Of a stretch of DNA of 64,000 nucleotides, positions 16,145 to 26,213 are shown piece by piece. Each line of letters starts with the position of its first letter. The first letter of the stretch is position 1. The translations under genes were made by a program, and so were the position numbers. The notes under the pieces were generated by a model. It was not told where the DNA came from. It was given only the letters and a program-made list of their open reading frames with translations, and did no database searches. The DNA is from Edwardsiella anguillarum ET080813 (GTDB lineage Bacteria > Pseudomonadota > Gammaproteobacteria > Enterobacterales > Enterobacteriaceae), in the NCBI RefSeq assembly GCF_000264765.2, contig NZ_CP006664.1, forward strand, positions 2,294,001 to 2,358,000, written 5' to 3'.

Positions 16145-16250
16145 CCCCGACGGAGTCGGGGTGCGCAACGACTGCGCCAACACCAGGGAAAACGAACATT
16201 TACGCATAGTTGATGAAAGAAATTATCAAGAAAAAGTTTGCGTAAATGGA
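16136..16250 (-). ncRNA. arcZ: small regulatory RNA ArcZ
   Basis: Hfq-dependent sRNA that in E. coli activates rpoS, is repressed by ArcA and acts back on arcB. On the minus strand, the block TTCCCTGGTGTTGGCGCAGT (16171-16190) matches the seed and processed part of E. coli ArcZ as I remember it. It is followed by GCGCACCCCGAC, a GC hairpin (16145-16161) and six T residues (16136-16141). Position between arcB and elbB, convergent with arcB, is also conserved. The 5' half does not resemble the E. coli sequence, so the 5' end (about 16250) is an estimate from the usual length of 121 nt. TTGATG at 16275-16280 is a possible -35. Confidence 0.88.
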
Positions 16251-16519
16251 TCTAATCGGTTCGACGCACAGCGTCATCAACATACCAATAAGTTGGTTAT
16301 GGATGTTAGTTCATTCAGTTAAATGTGTGATGTGTTCGTTTTTTTGCCAATACAAAGCCGTAGGGTGTTGACTTCCCCTAAAGTAGTTACTAATGCACAG
16401 GGCGCAGGAACGGCACGGATGCAGCGTAAAAAGCGAATAGTTAAGCGTGGTTAATTCTTTGGCGTTCTCCTTGCCGTCCGCGGGATGGGGAGCCTATTCA
16501 CCGATAATGAGGAGAGGCG

Positions 16520-17173
16520 ATGAAACGAGTCGGCGTAGTACTCAGCGGCTGCGGAGTCTTTGATGGGAGTGAGATCCACGAGGCGGTATTAACGCTGCTG
16601 GCGCTGTCCCGCGCCGGGACTCAGGCGGTGTGTTTGGCGCCGGATCGGGAGCAGGCGCAGGTGATCGATCACCTGCGCGGAGAGCCGACGGCGGAGCGGC
16701 GTAATATTTTGGTGGAGGCGGCGCGGATTGCCCGCGGCGATGTGACGCCGCTGGCGCAGGCGGATGCCAGCCAGCTGGATGCGCTGATCGTGCCCGGTGG
16801 ATTTGGCGCGGCTAAAAATCTCAGTAGCTTTGCGACGGATGGCGCGGAATGCAGCATTGATCCGGCGCTGCAGCATCTGGTGACGCGTATGCACCGCGAC
16901 GGCAAGCCGCTGGGGTTCATTTGCATTGCGCCGGCGCTACTGCCCAGGCTGCTGGGGGGGCCCGTGCGGGTGACCATCGGTAACGATGCCGCCACGGCCG
17001 CCGCGATTGCGGCGATGGGCGGGGAGCACGTGGCCTGTGCGGTGAATGACATCGTGGTCGACGAGGCGCAGCGGGTCGTGACGACGCCGGCCTACATGCT
17101 GGCCAACACTATCGCCGAGGCGGCTGAGGGGATCGATAAGCTGGTCGCACAGGTGCTGGATATGACCCGATGA
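16520..17173 (+). CDS. elbB: ElbB, DJ-1/PfpI-like glyoxalase
   Basis: Cytoplasmic member of the DJ-1/PfpI superfamily with weak glyoxalase activity, historically linked to isoprenoid synthesis. The 217-residue protein shows the [17 protein letters not shown] start, a [12 protein letters not shown] turn, and the nucleophile-elbow cysteine in FICIAPA. GAGGAGAGGC lies just before the ATG. The stop overlaps the mtgA start in an ATGA, so the two genes are translationally coupled. The physiological substrate is not established. Confidence 0.93.
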   Translation: MKRVGVVLSGCGVFDGSEIHEAVLTLLALSRAGTQAVCLAPDREQAQVIDHLRGEPTAERRNILVEAARIARGDVTPLAQADASQLDALIVPGGFGAAKNLSSFATDGAECSIDPALQHLVTRMHRDGKPLGFICIAPALLPRLLGGPVRVTIGNDAATAAAIAAMGGEHVACAVNDIVVDEAQRVVTTPAYMLANTIAEAAEGIDKLVAQVLDMTR

Positions 17174-17904
17174 GTCAAACGGCAGCGTCGCGTCGGGTGC
17201 TTCAGCGCATCAGGTGTTGGGGGAGCCGCCTGGTGCTCGCGCTGCTGGGGGCGTGGATCGCCGCGCTGCTGATATTCGCTGTGCTGCCGGTGCCCTATTC
17301 CACGGTGATGGTACAGCGACAAATCGGGGCCTGGTTACACGGTGATTTTAGCTATGTTGCCCACCAGACCTGGCGGCCAATGTCGCAGATAGCGCCACAG
17401 ATGGCGCTGGCCGCGATCGCCGCGGAGGATCAGAAGTTTCCCCAGCACTGGGGGTTTGATCTCACTGCTATCGGGCAGGCATTGGACAGCGCGGATGAGG
17501 GGGGAGGCCCGCTGCGCGGTGCCTCGACGCTGTCGCAGCAAACCATGAAAAACCTGCTACTGTGGGACGGTCGCAGCTGGCTACGCAAAGGGCTCGAAGC
17601 GCCACTGACGCTGGCGGAAGAGCTGGTGTGGAGCAAGCGGCGTATTTTAACGGTGTACCTGAACATCGCGGAGTTTGGCCCCGGCGTCTTCGGGGTTGAA
17701 GAGGCCGCCCAGCGCTATTTCCACAAGTCGGCCAGCCGGCTGACGGCGGGAGAAGCGGCGCTGCTGGCGGCGGTATTGCCTAATCCACATCGCTTCAGCG
17801 TACGGGCACCCTCGCGCTATGTGCTGCAGCGTCAGCGCTGGATCCTACGCCAGATGCGCCAGCTGGGCGGAGAGGCTTTTTTACAGCGCTACGATCTGCG
17901 TTAG
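17170..17904 (+). CDS. mtgA: monofunctional peptidoglycan glycosyltransferase
   Basis: Polymerises lipid II into glycan strands at the periplasmic face of the inner membrane. It is a 244-residue GT51 enzyme with one N-terminal transmembrane anchor (about residues 18-40). The catalytic-Glu motif [14 protein letters not shown] is followed by [15 protein letters not shown], the [16 protein letters not shown] motif and RYFHKSA. No transpeptidase domain follows, as expected. The start overlaps elbB by 4 bp. Confidence 0.95.
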   Translation: MSQTAASRRVLQRIRCWGSRLVLALLGAWIAALLIFAVLPVPYSTVMVQRQIGAWLHGDFSYVAHQTWRPMSQIAPQMALAAIAAEDQKFPQHWGFDLTAIGQALDSADEGGGPLRGASTLSQQTMKNLLLWDGRSWLRKGLEAPLTLAEELVWSKRRILTVYLNIAEFGPGVFGVEEAAQRYFHKSASRLTAGEAALLAAVLPNPHRFSVRAPSRYVLQRQRWILRQMRQLGGEAFLQRYDLR

Positions 17905-17919
17905 CCGCCGATAGACATC

Positions 17920-17947
17920 AAACATCCCCGCCGCGGCGGGGATGTTT
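17920..17947. terminator. bidirectional terminator between mtgA and dolP
   Basis: AAACATCCCCGCC pairs with GGCGGGGATGTTT in a 13-bp stem, 15 bp after the mtgA stop and 18 bp before the dolP stop. The flanking A and T runs serve transcription from both sides. Confidence 0.85.
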
Positions 17948-17965
17948 GGCTATTGCGTTGCGGCT

Positions 17966-18556
17966 TTACTTCAGCAGCGAGAAGGCGGTGGTGACATGTT
18001 TCACCCCGCTGACTTTACTGGCCGTTTGCGCGGCGGCCTGTCCCTCTTTGGGCGTCACTAACCCCAGCAGGAAGACCTCGCCATTTTCGGTGGTCACCTT
18101 CACATTGGTGGATTTCACCTGATCGCTGGCCAGTAGCTGGGAGCGTACCTTGGTGGTGATCCAGGCATCGGCCGAGGCCGTGCCCAGGCTGACCGGCTGG
18201 CCTAAACGGATCTCATTATAGATCGCCTTAGTGCCTTCAACGCCCATCGCGATCTGCTTAGCGCGGCTAATCAGCGCCTGGCTTGGCGCCTGACCGGTCA
18301 GCAGCACCTGCCCCTGATAGGCGGTTACCACGACGCGCGCCTCTTTCTTCAGCTGGGCGTCTTTGCTCAGGGCGTTGGAGATACGGGCCTCCAGGGTGCC
18401 ATCGTCGACCTGGGTACCCACGCTGCGGGGATCGCTGGCCGCCTGGGTTGCCATAGTCGCACTGCCGATCACGGCGGCGACGCAGCCTTGCAGCAGCAGG
18501 GCACTGAGGACGACCAGCGCGGGAAAACATCGGGTTAAGGGAAAACGCATCGTCAT
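17966..18556 (-). CDS. dolP: DolP, outer-membrane lipoprotein with two BON domains
   Basis: Formerly YraP. It binds anionic phospholipid at division sites and supports outer-membrane integrity and BAM function. The 196-residue precursor has a lipobox LLLQGC after a hydrophobic signal. Two BON domains follow (about 50-115 and 125-196). The start ATG at 18556 has AAGGAG five bases upstream; a longer frame to 18601 lacks a site. It follows diaA by 10 bp, so it is the last gene of a yraN-diaA-dolP transcript as in E. coli. Confidence 0.94.
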   Translation of the reverse strand: MTMRFPLTRCFPALVVLSALLLQGCVAAVIGSATMATQAASDPRSVGTQVDDGTLEARISNALSKDAQLKKEARVVVTAYQGQVLLTGQAPSQALISRAKQIAMGVEGTKAIYNEIRLGQPVSLGTASADAWITTKVRSQLLASDQVKSTNVKVTTENGEVFLLGLVTPKEGQAAAQTASKVSGVKHVTTAFSLLK

Positions 18557-18566
18557 GACGACTCCT

Positions 18567-19157
18567 TCAGTCAGCCTGGTGAGGAAACAGGGTATTATCA
18601 ATTAAATCGCACAGGCAGTTTACGGTCAGCATATGCATCTCTTGGATACGGGTGCTGCGGTGCGACGGGATGCGGATCTCCACATCCTGCTGCCCCAGCA
18701 GACCGGCCAGCTCGCCGCCGTCATAGCCGGTCAGCGCCACGATCGTCATATCGCGGGTAACCGCCGCCTCGACTGCCTTGACGATATCACGGCTATTGCC
18801 CCGGGTTGAGATAGCCAGCAGTACGTCTCCCGCATGGCCCAGGGCACGTACCTGCTTGGCGTAGATCTCATCGTGCAGGCGATCGTTGCCTATGGCGGTT
18901 AAGACCACGCTATCGGCGTTTAGTGCGATGGCCGGCAGGCTTGGACGCTCGGTTTCAAAGCGATTGATCAGCGTCGCGGCGAAATGCTGGGCATTGGCGC
19001 CGGAGGCGCCGTTGCCGCAGCTCAGAATTTTATTGCCGTTCAGCAGTGACTGCACCAGCGTCATTGCCGCGCGGGAAATGGCATCGGGCAGGGCTTCCGC
19101 TGCGGCAATTTGCGTTTGTATGCTTTCAGTAAAACAGCCTTTAATTCTTTCCAGCAC
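18567..19157 (-). CDS. diaA: DnaA initiator-associating protein DiaA
   Basis: Tetrameric SIS-fold protein that binds DnaA and promotes timely replication initiation. The 196-residue frame from a GTG at 19157 matches the E. coli length and start ([19 protein letters not shown], read as Met). The upstream frame to 19262 runs into the yraN end and is not conserved. The SIS core has [17 protein letters not shown] and [14 protein letters not shown]. It sits between yraN and dolP on the same strand. A non-ATG start may keep synthesis low. Confidence 0.92.
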   Translation of the reverse strand: MLERIKGCFTESIQTQIAAAEALPDAISRAAMTLVQSLLNGNKILSCGNGASGANAQHFAATLINRFETERPSLPAIALNADSVVLTAIGNDRLHDEIYAKQVRALGHAGDVLLAISTRGNSRDIVKAVEAAVTRDMTIVALTGYDGGELAGLLGQQDVEIRIPSHRSTRIQEMHMLTVNCLCDLIDNTLFPHQAD

Positions 19158-19203
19158 GGTAAGTGTCCATTTATTTGGAAAAGCCTGAACAGCGTTATGC
19201 GCT

Positions 19204-19590
19204 TCAGACAAATGCATTGGGCAGCCATTGTAACTGGCCGCCGGTGATTGCCAAAACGTCAAAACGACAATCGGCTGTCTCTATACTCTGATTTTGCGTC
19301 GCCAGCCAGCGGGCCGCGCAGCACTGTAGACGCTGGCGTTTACGGCGATCAATGCTGGCGGCCGCGCCGCCGTAGCAGGCGTTTTTTCGGTAGCGCACCT
19401 CGACAAAGACCCAGGTGGCACCGTCGCGCATAATCAGATCGATCTCACCGCCGCGCAGGCGTACGTTTGCGGCGTGAAAACGCAGCCCGGCCTGCTCCAG
19501 ATAGCGGCGCGCCCGCTGTTCATGGTGCGCGCCGATCTGGTGAGCGGTTATTGAACCGGGACGATGCTGCCTTTCTGGTACTGCAGCCAC
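19204..19590 (-). CDS. yraN: YraN family protein (UPF0102), nuclease-like fold
   Basis: 128-residue protein of unknown function. The motif [22 protein letters not shown] carries the acidic and E-x-K-like residues of Holliday-junction-resolvase-type nucleases, so DNA processing is a family-based guess. The start at 19590 lies inside the end of lpoA, an overlap of 43 bp that is close to what I recall for E. coli. The N-terminus MAAVPERQ resembles E. coli YraN. It precedes diaA by 46 bp. Confidence 0.88.
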   Translation of the reverse strand: MAAVPERQHRPGSITAHQIGAHHEQRARRYLEQAGLRFHAANVRLRGGEIDLIMRDGATWVFVEVRYRKNACYGGAAASIDRRKRQRLQCCAARWLATQNQSIETADCRFDVLAITGGQLQWLPNAFV

Positions 19591-21575
19591 GGCAGTTTCC
19601 GCTGGATGACGCAGTTGTCGTTGGCGCTCAGCGTCCCGGTCGCGCCCTGAACCTGGAAGCCGGGGATCTGGCGCAGCTGGGCGAAGTGGTTGGCCAGCGT
19701 CCAGGCATCAGCGCCCATGGCATACAGCCGCATCAGCGAATAGTCGTTGCGGTACTGGGCCGGCGCCTGCTGCAGCATGGCCGGATCGCTGCCGGCCAAC
19801 AGCGGAATATCGCTGAACTGAATGCCCTCCATTTCCAAGCGGAAATCGGGACCGGCGCCCGCTTGATAGCTGCGTGAGCTGGCATATAGACCGATGCCGT
19901 TATGGGTGCCGTTGGCCAGATCGATCATCGGCTTGATCAGGGTGATCTCGGCCGGCGTCGCAATGATATAGACGGCGTCCACGCCGCCGCCGCTGGCTAC
20001 CGGCGGCTGCACCGGCGCCGGGATGGTCAGGCCGGCAATCGTCACCGAGGCCGACGGGGCCGGTGCGACGCTGACCGGCTGGCCGGTCAGGCGGATCCCG
20101 GTGCCGCCGTTGATGGTGCTGCGCAGCTCGGCGCTGGAGCCGAAGGTTTGCTGCAGCACGCTGCCGCCGCCCAACGACTGCCATTCGGTGGCAAAGGCCT
20201 TCGCGACGCGATCGCCCAGCGGGCTGCGCGGGATCAGCAGCAGCGGGGTACGCTTACCCTGAGTCCAGATATGCCGCGCGGCATCGCGCGCTTCATCTTC
20301 CGGTGACAGCGCGAAATAGCAGATGTTGGGATGGTTCTGCACCTGCTCGGGCTGGTTGAGCGCCAGAATATTCAGCGGCGTAGAAAGGGTATTGAGTTGA
20401 TCCACGTTGTTTTTCAGCAGCGGACCGACGACCAGGCTGGCGCCGGTTTGCTGCGCCTGGCTCAGCAGCGCGGGCAGCGGCTGGCTGCTGGTGTCATAGA
20501 CCTGAATATGCGCGTCGGGATTGCCCGGGCTGACGCCGGGCGCGATCGGATCGCCAGCGGCGTCCAGCGGCGGCAGGGCAGCGCTATCGTTAGGGGCCGC
20601 GGGCGCCGCGGCGTCCGCCCCCTGGGCGCTGGGGCTGACGGCGCCGGCGGCGTTAACGTCGGCCGGCGCAGACGGGGTCGCCGTCGCTGCCGGGGCGCTG
20701 TTCGGGGTAAACGCGCCGTTTTTCGCGGCGTTGAAACCGGCCTCAATGGCGTCAGAGAAGACCTTGGCCTGACCGTTCAGGGGTAGCAGCAGCGCAATGC
20801 TGGCGGTAGAGGCCGACTGCAGGTGCAGGATATTGTCCAGTGCGCTGGGCAGCAGCGTCGCCGCCGGGTTATTGGGGTAGCGGGTCTGCCAATCTTTGAT
20901 CGCCGCCTTGAGCAGCGCCGGATCCTGACGGTTATCCTGGTACAGCCGCAGCAGATCCAGCCAGCCGCGCAGAATATCTTCGTTGGCGTTGATCACCATG
21001 CCGTTGAGATCGGCCGGGCTCAGGGTGCTCAGCGCGGCCCAGGTGGCGTCAATGTTGGCCTTGCGCTGCTTCTCCTGCGTCAGCAGCGGCTGCAGCGCGA
21101 TATAGGCGCGGATCTGCGCCAGGGTGGTTTTCCCCTGCGCGGCGGCGATCACCGTCTGATAGTAGCGCAGCTGCTGCGCCTGACTGAGCTGGGCGACGTC
21201 CAGGTTGGCCAGGATGGTCTGCGCCTGCGCCGGGGCGTGCCGTGCGATCTCCAGCTCGGCGCTGACCAGGCGCTGCTCCAGTTGCTGAGCCTCGCTTAGC
21301 TGCGACGGCAGCTGGCCGAGCAGGTCGGCCGCCTGAGGTAGCTTTCCCTCCCGCAGCAGTGCACGAATGGCAAGTAATTGCCAGTCAGCCTTGCTATCAT
21401 CGCTACTCTGCTGCATCTGCTGCAGATAGTAGTCGGCAGAAGCGGTGGCTTCGCTCTGTACGGGGGCCGGTGGCGTGGTAGATATGCGCCCGGAACAGGC
21501 GGCCAGCAGTGTGGCGGCCAAAACCAGCGGGATAAGGCGTCCGGACTTGGTGCGGACAGTGATTGAGGAAAGCAT
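19548..21575 (-). CDS. lpoA: LpoA, outer-membrane lipoprotein activator of PBP1a
   Basis: Reaches through the periplasm to stimulate the transpeptidase of PBP1A (MrcA). The 675-residue precursor has lipobox LLAACS. The N-terminal TPR-like domain is about residues 45-240. The C-terminal substrate-binding-like domain starts at [14 protein letters not shown] and includes [11 protein letters not shown] and [15 protein letters not shown]. Two low-complexity inserts, rich in Ala, Pro and Ser (plus strand about 20500-20720 and about 19985-20090), are longer and more Ala/Pro-biased than the flanking sequence. The ATG at 21575 directly precedes the signal peptide; the 68 codons before it are rejected. 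There is no strong Shine-Dalgarno site. Confidence 0.93.
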   Translation of the reverse strand: MLSSITVRTKSGRLIPLVLAATLLAACSGRISTTPPAPVQSEATASADYYLQQMQQSSDDSKADWQLLAIRALLREGKLPQAADLLGQLPSQLSEAQQLEQRLVSAELEIARHAPAQAQTILANLDVAQLSQAQQLRYYQTVIAAAQGKTTLAQIRAYIALQPLLTQEKQRKANIDATWAALSTLSPADLNGMVINANEDILRGWLDLLRLYQDNRQDPALLKAAIKDWQTRYPNNPAATLLPSALDNILHLQSASTASIALLLPLNGQAKVFSDAIEAGFNAAKNGAFTPNSAPAATATPSAPADVNAAGAVSPSAQGADAAAPAAPNDSAALPPLDAAGDPIAPGVSPGNPDAHIQVYDTSSQPLPALLSQAQQTGASLVVGPLLKNNVDQLNTLSTPLNILALNQPEQVQNHPNICYFALSPEDEARDAARHIWTQGKRTPLLLIPRSPLGDRVAKAFATEWQSLGGGSVLQQTFGSSAELRSTINGGTGIRLTGQPVSVAPAPSASVTIAGLTIPAPVQPPVASGGGVDAVYIIATPAEITLIKPMIDLANGTHNGIGLYASSRSYQAGAGPDFRLEMEGIQFSDIPLLAGSDPAMLQQAPAQYRNDYSLMRLYAMGADAWTLANHFAQLRQIPGFQVQGATGTLSANDNCVIQRKLPWLQYQKGSIVPVQ

Positions 21576-21635
21576 ACTGTACCCAGTAAATTTTTTCAGA
21601 ATGCTCAATATTAAATCGACAAACCGGATGAAACA

Positions 21636-22505
21636 ATGAATCAAAACGATCATGCTGCCATTTCTGCGGCGACGCTGTACGTGGTGCCGACGCCTATCGG
21701 TAACCTCGGAGACATTACCCAGCGGGCGTTGGAGACGCTGAAAGCGGTCGATTTGATAGCGGCGGAAGATACCCGTCATACGGGAATGCTGTTACAACAT
21801 TTTGCCATAAATGCGCGCTTCTTTGCATTGCATGACCACAATGAGCAGCAAAAAGCGGATCAGCTACTGGCGAAGCTGCGCGAGGGACAGAGTATTGCGC
21901 TGGTCTCCGACGCCGGTACGCCGCTGATTAACGATCCCGGCTATCACCTGGTGCGCCGCTGTCGCGAGGCCGGGATTCGCGTGGTGCCGCTGCCGGGTGC
22001 CTGTGCGGCGATCACGGCGCTGTGCGCGGCGGGCGTGGCGTCGGATCGCTTCTGCTACGAGGGCTTTTTACCCGCCAAGGGGAAAGCGCGGCGCGATCGG
22101 CTGCGCGATCTGCAGCAGGAGGCCCGTACGCTGATCTTCTACGAGTCGACCCATCGCCTGCTGGAGAGTTTGGCGGATATGGTCAGTGAACTGGGCGCCG
22201 AGCGCTATGTGGTGCTGGCGCGTGAGTTGACCAAAACCTGGGAGAGTATCCACGGCGCGCCGGTGGCTGAGCTGCTGGCCTGGGTGCAGCAGGATGAGAA
22301 TCGGCGTAAGGGTGAAATGGTGCTGATCGTCGAGGGATACCAGGCGGATGAAGAGGCGCTGTCGCCCGAGGCGCTGCGCACCCTGGCGCTGCTGCAGGCA
22401 GAGCTACCGCTGAAAAAGGCGGCGGCGCTGGCGGCGGAAATTCACGGCGTGAAGAAGAATGCGCTGTATAAATACGCACTCGCGCAGCAATCAGGTGACA
22501 AGTGA
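21636..22505 (+). CDS. rsmI: 16S rRNA (cytidine-1402 2'-O) methyltransferase
   Basis: Adds the 2'-O-methyl to C1402 in the ribosomal P site, using SAM. The 289-residue protein has the tetrapyrrole-methylase fold: [16 protein letters not shown] near residue 18, [41 protein letters not shown], and a [12 protein letters not shown] segment. It is transcribed away from lpoA with 60 bp between the starts. The next element is the RNase P RNA gene on the same strand. Confidence 0.95.
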   Translation: MNQNDHAAISAATLYVVPTPIGNLGDITQRALETLKAVDLIAAEDTRHTGMLLQHFAINARFFALHDHNEQQKADQLLAKLREGQSIALVSDAGTPLINDPGYHLVRRCREAGIRVVPLPGACAAITALCAAGVASDRFCYEGFLPAKGKARRDRLRDLQQEARTLIFYESTHRLLESLADMVSELGAERYVVLARELTKTWESIHGAPVAELLAWVQQDENRRKGEMVLIVEGYQADEEALSPEALRTLALLQAELPLKKAAALAAEIHGVKKNALYKYALAQQSGDK

Positions 22506-22530
22506 GGCGGAATAGCCTATCATCCGCGCC

Positions 22531-22909
<379 letters not shown>

Positions 22910-22914
22910 ATCTA

Positions 22915-22945
22915 AAAACCCCGCCTCGGCGGGGTTTTGCTTTTT
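22915..22945 (+). terminator. rnpB terminator
   Basis: AAAACCCCGCC pairs with GGCGGGGTTTT, followed by GCTTTTT. It begins a few bases after the mature 3' end of the RNase P RNA and touches the stop of convergent ytjB. Confidence 0.9.
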
Positions 22946-23624
22946 AGGACGTTGGCGGCGGCGGCGATGCGCTATGCTCCTGCGCTGACGCCTCGCGTTC
23001 GCTCTCCTCCGCCAGCGGAGCATTGGCGGTCAGCAGGTAGGAGGATTGTTGCCAGCGACTGCGCCGCGCCTGCAGCAGTGTGCGTGCCAAAATGATGCCA
23101 ATCGCCAGCGCTAGCAGCATCATCAGGCGCAGCAGGCTGGTGGTGTTGTCTACCTGCTGTGATTCGGTTGCCAGAACGTGGGTGTCCAGCGTCAGGCGCA
23201 GGAAGCCGAGGGGGCCATCGCGGCCGTCGATCGGCTGGACTATCTGGTGGTTAAAATAGCTGCCGGCGCGCTGGCCATCCAGCGCCAGCCGATCGCGCAC
23301 CTCCACCCGTTCGCCGGCCTGGGCGATCAACGACCCGTCCAGCGCATAGACGCTGGCATCCAGGATACGGCTGTGGCGGGTCAGCGTTTCCAGGATGGGG
23401 GCGATTTTTTTGGTATCCGGCGTATCGTCATTGATGAGCGGGGAGAGGCGGGCGGCAACCTGCTGAGCCAGGGTTTGCGCCAGCTCGCCGACCTGATCGA
23501 GCCGCGCCCGCTGATGACTGAGGCTGAAATAGGACGCCCCCTGCATCAGAATGACCAATAATGCCAGACATATCAGCACGATGGCTGTTCTGTGCAGGCG
23601 GAAGCGAAGCGTAGCCTTAACCAT
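22944..23624 (-). CDS. ytjB: membrane protein YtjB (Smp family)
   Basis: Virulence-associated-hemolysin-like Smp protein of unknown biochemical role. The 226-residue protein has one N-terminal transmembrane helix (about 13-33), a periplasmic domain of about 125 residues, a second helix (about 165-185) and a cytoplasmic tail ending in Ser/Pro. It is divergent from serB, the arrangement seen in E. coli. There are no enzymatic motifs. Confidence 0.88.
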   Translation of the reverse strand: MVKATLRFRLHRTAIVLICLALLVILMQGASYFSLSHQRARLDQVGELAQTLAQQVAARLSPLINDDTPDTKKIAPILETLTRHSRILDASVYALDGSLIAQAGERVEVRDRLALDGQRAGSYFNHQIVQPIDGRDGPLGFLRLTLDTHVLATESQQVDNTTSLLRLMMLLALAIGIILARTLLQARRSRWQQSSYLLTANAPLAEESEREASAQEHSASPPPPTS

Positions 23625-23730
23625 TGGGGATCCTTTGCGCCGGTAATGACTTTATGTTGCCAGAAGCCTTGACGATAGGATAGCTTGAGGCACAGTTTTG
23701 ACGCCGGGATGGCGTTTTTAAGGAGTGGTT

Positions 23731-24708
23731 ATGCCCAACAGTCTTACCTTTTGCGATCTGCCCGCCGAGATTTATCGCTGGCCCGGCCTGCCGCTGTCGC
23801 TGAGCGGTGATGAGGTAATGCCTTTGGACTATCGCGCCGGTCATACTGGCTGGTTGCTGTATGGACGTCATCTGGATAAGGCGGCGCTGCAGGCGTTCCA
23901 GCGCCGCTTGGCGGCGCCGCTGGTGGTGGTGGCCGCGTGGTGCATCGAGGACTACCAGGTGGTGCGCCTGGCCGGCGGTATGCCCGCCAGGGCCGCCAGG
24001 CTTGCCAATGAGCAGGGCATCGATACCGCGGTCTTGGGGCGTCTGCCGCACCTGCGCTCGCCGGGGCTGCTGGTGATGGATATGGACTCGACGGCCATTA
24101 CCATCGAGTGCATTGACGAGATCGCGCGTCTGGCCGGGGTCGGCGGAGAGGTGGCCGCGGTGACCGAGCGCGCCATGCGCGGCGAGCTGGACTTTGCCGC
24201 CAGCCTGCGCCAGCGCGTGGCGGCGCTGGAGGGGGCCGACGCCGCCATCCTGCAGCAGGTCAGGGATGCTCTGCCGCTGATGCCGGGGTTAACCAGCCTG
24301 GTGCGCAAGCTGCAGGCGTTTGACTGGCATGTGGCGATTGCCTCCGGTGGTTTTACCTACTTTGCCGATCACCTGCGCACGCGCCTGAATTTGAGCGCCG
24401 CGGTGGCCAACGCGCTGGAGGTGCACAACGGGCGTCTGACCGGACGGCTCACGGGGCGGATCGTGGATGCGCAGTGCAAAGAGGATACCCTGTGCGAGCT
24501 GGCGCAGCGGCTGAATATCCCATTGGCCCAGACCGTCGCCATCGGCGATGGCGCGAACGATCTGAAGATGATCCAGCGTGCCGGGTTGGGGATCGCATTC
24601 CATGCCAAGCCCTGCGTCTACGATCGGGCGCCGCTGGCGATTCGTCATGCGGATCTCATCGGTGTCCTGTGCGTGTTGAGCGCGACGTTAAAGCATGAAG
24701 AGCGTTAG
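23731..24708 (+). CDS. serB: phosphoserine phosphatase
   Basis: Last step of serine synthesis: phosphoserine to serine. The 325-residue HAD enzyme has an N-terminal regulatory region, the nucleophile motif VMDMDSTAI near residue 114, the second motif IASGGFTYFADHL and the GDGANDLKMI acidic motif. AAGGAG lies five bases before the ATG at 23731; a GTG six bases earlier overlaps that site and was rejected. It is followed by radA 54 bp later. Confidence 0.97.
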   Translation: MPNSLTFCDLPAEIYRWPGLPLSLSGDEVMPLDYRAGHTGWLLYGRHLDKAALQAFQRRLAAPLVVVAAWCIEDYQVVRLAGGMPARAARLANEQGIDTAVLGRLPHLRSPGLLVMDMDSTAITIECIDEIARLAGVGGEVAAVTERAMRGELDFAASLRQRVAALEGADAAILQQVRDALPLMPGLTSLVRKLQAFDWHVAIASGGFTYFADHLRTRLNLSAAVANALEVHNGRLTGRLTGRIVDAQCKEDTLCELAQRLNIPLAQTVAIGDGANDLKMIQRAGLGIAFHAKPCVYDRAPLAIRHADLIGVLCVLSATLKHEER

Positions 24709-24762
24709 GGCGTATCCGCGCGGAGCGGCGGCGCCGGGCAGTCATCAGAAAGGAGGTCGGCA

Positions 24763-26151
24763 GTGGCAAAGGCGGTGAAACGGGCGTTTGTCTGTAATGA
24801 GTGTGGGGCGGACTATCCGCGCTGGCAGGGGCAGTGCTCGGCCTGTCAGGCCTGGAATAGCATCAGCGAGGTACGCCTGGCGGCGGCGCCGGCGGCGGGG
24901 CGTAGCGCGCGTCTGTCTGGCTATGCCGGCGATGCAGGAAGCCTGAGCAAGGTACAGAAGCTGTCGGAGATTAGCCTGGAGGCGCTGCCGCGTTTTTCGA
25001 CCGGTTTTACCGAGTTTGACCGGGTGCTGGGCGGCGGCGTAGTGCCCGGAAGCGCCATTTTGATCGGCGGAAATCCCGGCGCAGGCAAGAGTACGCTGCT
25101 GCTGCAGACCCTGTGCCGCCTGTCACAGCAGATGAAGACCCTGTATGTGACCGGTGAGGAGTCGCTGCAGCAGGTGGCGATGCGCGCCCATCGCCTTGGC
25201 CTGCCGACGGAGGGGCTGAATATGCTGTCGGAGACCAGTATTGAGCAGATTTGCCTGATCGCCGAGCAAGAACAGCCGAAGCTGATGGTGATCGACTCGA
25301 TCCAGGTGATGCATATGGCCGATATTCAGTCTTCGCCCGGCAGCGTAGCGCAGGTGCGTGAAACGGCGGCCTATCTGACGCGCTTTGCCAAGACGCGCGG
25401 CGTAGCGATCGTTATGGTCGGCCACGTCACCAAGGATGGCTCTCTGGCCGGTCCCAAGGTGCTGGAGCACTGCATCGACTGCTCTGTGCTGCTCGACGGC
25501 GACGCCGACTCGCGCTTTCGTACCCTGCGCAGCCATAAAAACCGCTTCGGCGCGGTCAATGAGCTGGGGGTCTTCGCCATGACCGAGCAGGGGCTGCGCG
25601 AGGTCAGCAACCCGTCGGCCATCTTCCTCAGCCGCGGCGAGGAGATCACCGCCGGCAGTTCGGTGATGGTAGTGTGGGAGGGGACCCGCCCGCTGCTGGT
25701 GGAGATCCAAGCGCTGGTGGATACCTCCATGATGTCCAATCCGCGGCGGGTTGCCGTGGGGCTGGAGCAGAACCGTCTGGCGATTCTGCTGGCGGTGCTG
25801 CATCGTCACGGTGGGCTGCAGATGGCCGATCAGGATGTGTTTGTCAACGTGGTCGGCGGGGTAAAGGTCAGCGAGACCAGCGCGGATCTGGCGCTGCTGA
25901 TGTCGCTGGTGTCCAGCCTGCGCGACCGGCCGCTGCCGCAGGATCTGGTGATCTTTGGCGAGGTGGGGCTGGCGGGCGAGGTGCGTCCGGTTGCCAGCGG
26001 TCAGGAGCGTATTATTGAGGCGGCCAAGCACGGCTTCCGGCGGGCGATAGTCCCCCATGCCAACGTGCCGAAGAAGGTGATCCCCACTATGACGGTGTAC
26101 GGCGTGAAGAAGCTGTCGGACGCGCTGGATATTCTGCAGGATCTGGCATGA
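24763..26151 (+). CDS. radA: DNA recombination/repair protein RadA (Sms)
   Basis: Hexameric DnaB-like helicase that drives branch migration in recombination. The 462-residue protein has an N-terminal zinc finger (CNECG and CSAC), Walker A GGNPGAGKST near residue 95, the RadA motif KNRFG, and a C-terminal Lon-protease-like domain (FVNVVGGVKVSETSADLA). The start is a GTG at 24763 behind AGGAGGT. In E. coli nadR follows directly; here a terminator and convergent ettA follow instead. Confidence 0.97.
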   Translation: MAKAVKRAFVCNECGADYPRWQGQCSACQAWNSISEVRLAAAPAAGRSARLSGYAGDAGSLSKVQKLSEISLEALPRFSTGFTEFDRVLGGGVVPGSAILIGGNPGAGKSTLLLQTLCRLSQQMKTLYVTGEESLQQVAMRAHRLGLPTEGLNMLSETSIEQICLIAEQEQPKLMVIDSIQVMHMADIQSSPGSVAQVRETAAYLTRFAKTRGVAIVMVGHVTKDGSLAGPKVLEHCIDCSVLLDGDADSRFRTLRSHKNRFGAVNELGVFAMTEQGLREVSNPSAIFLSRGEEITAGSSVMVVWEGTRPLLVEIQALVDTSMMSNPRRVAVGLEQNRLAILLAVLHRHGGLQMADQDVFVNVVGGVKVSETSADLALLMSLVSSLRDRPLPQDLVIFGEVGLAGEVRPVASGQERIIEAAKHGFRRAIVPHANVPKKVIPTMTVYGVKKLSDALDILQDLA

Positions 26152-26172
26152 TGCGGATGCCAACCTGACGTT

Positions 26173-26198
26173 AAAAAGGCTCCCGAGGGAGCCTTTTT
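26173..26198. terminator. bidirectional terminator between radA and ettA
   Basis: AAAAAGGCTCCC pairs with GGGAGCCTTTTT around a GA loop, between two converging genes with 62 bp between their stops. Confidence 0.92.
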
Positions 26199-26213
26199 CG
26201 TAGCATGACGCGC

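Noticed and set aside
16145-16161. arcB intrinsic terminator on the plus strand
   Set aside because: No T-run on the plus strand; the T-run lies on the minus side, where it terminates ArcZ.
16122-16322. 66-codon plus-strand frame after arcB
   Set aside because: Overlaps the arcB end and ArcZ; the sequence is explained by the small RNA.
25123-26163. 346-codon open frame antisense to radA
   Set aside because: Same kind of GC-driven shadow; radA is fully supported on the other strand.
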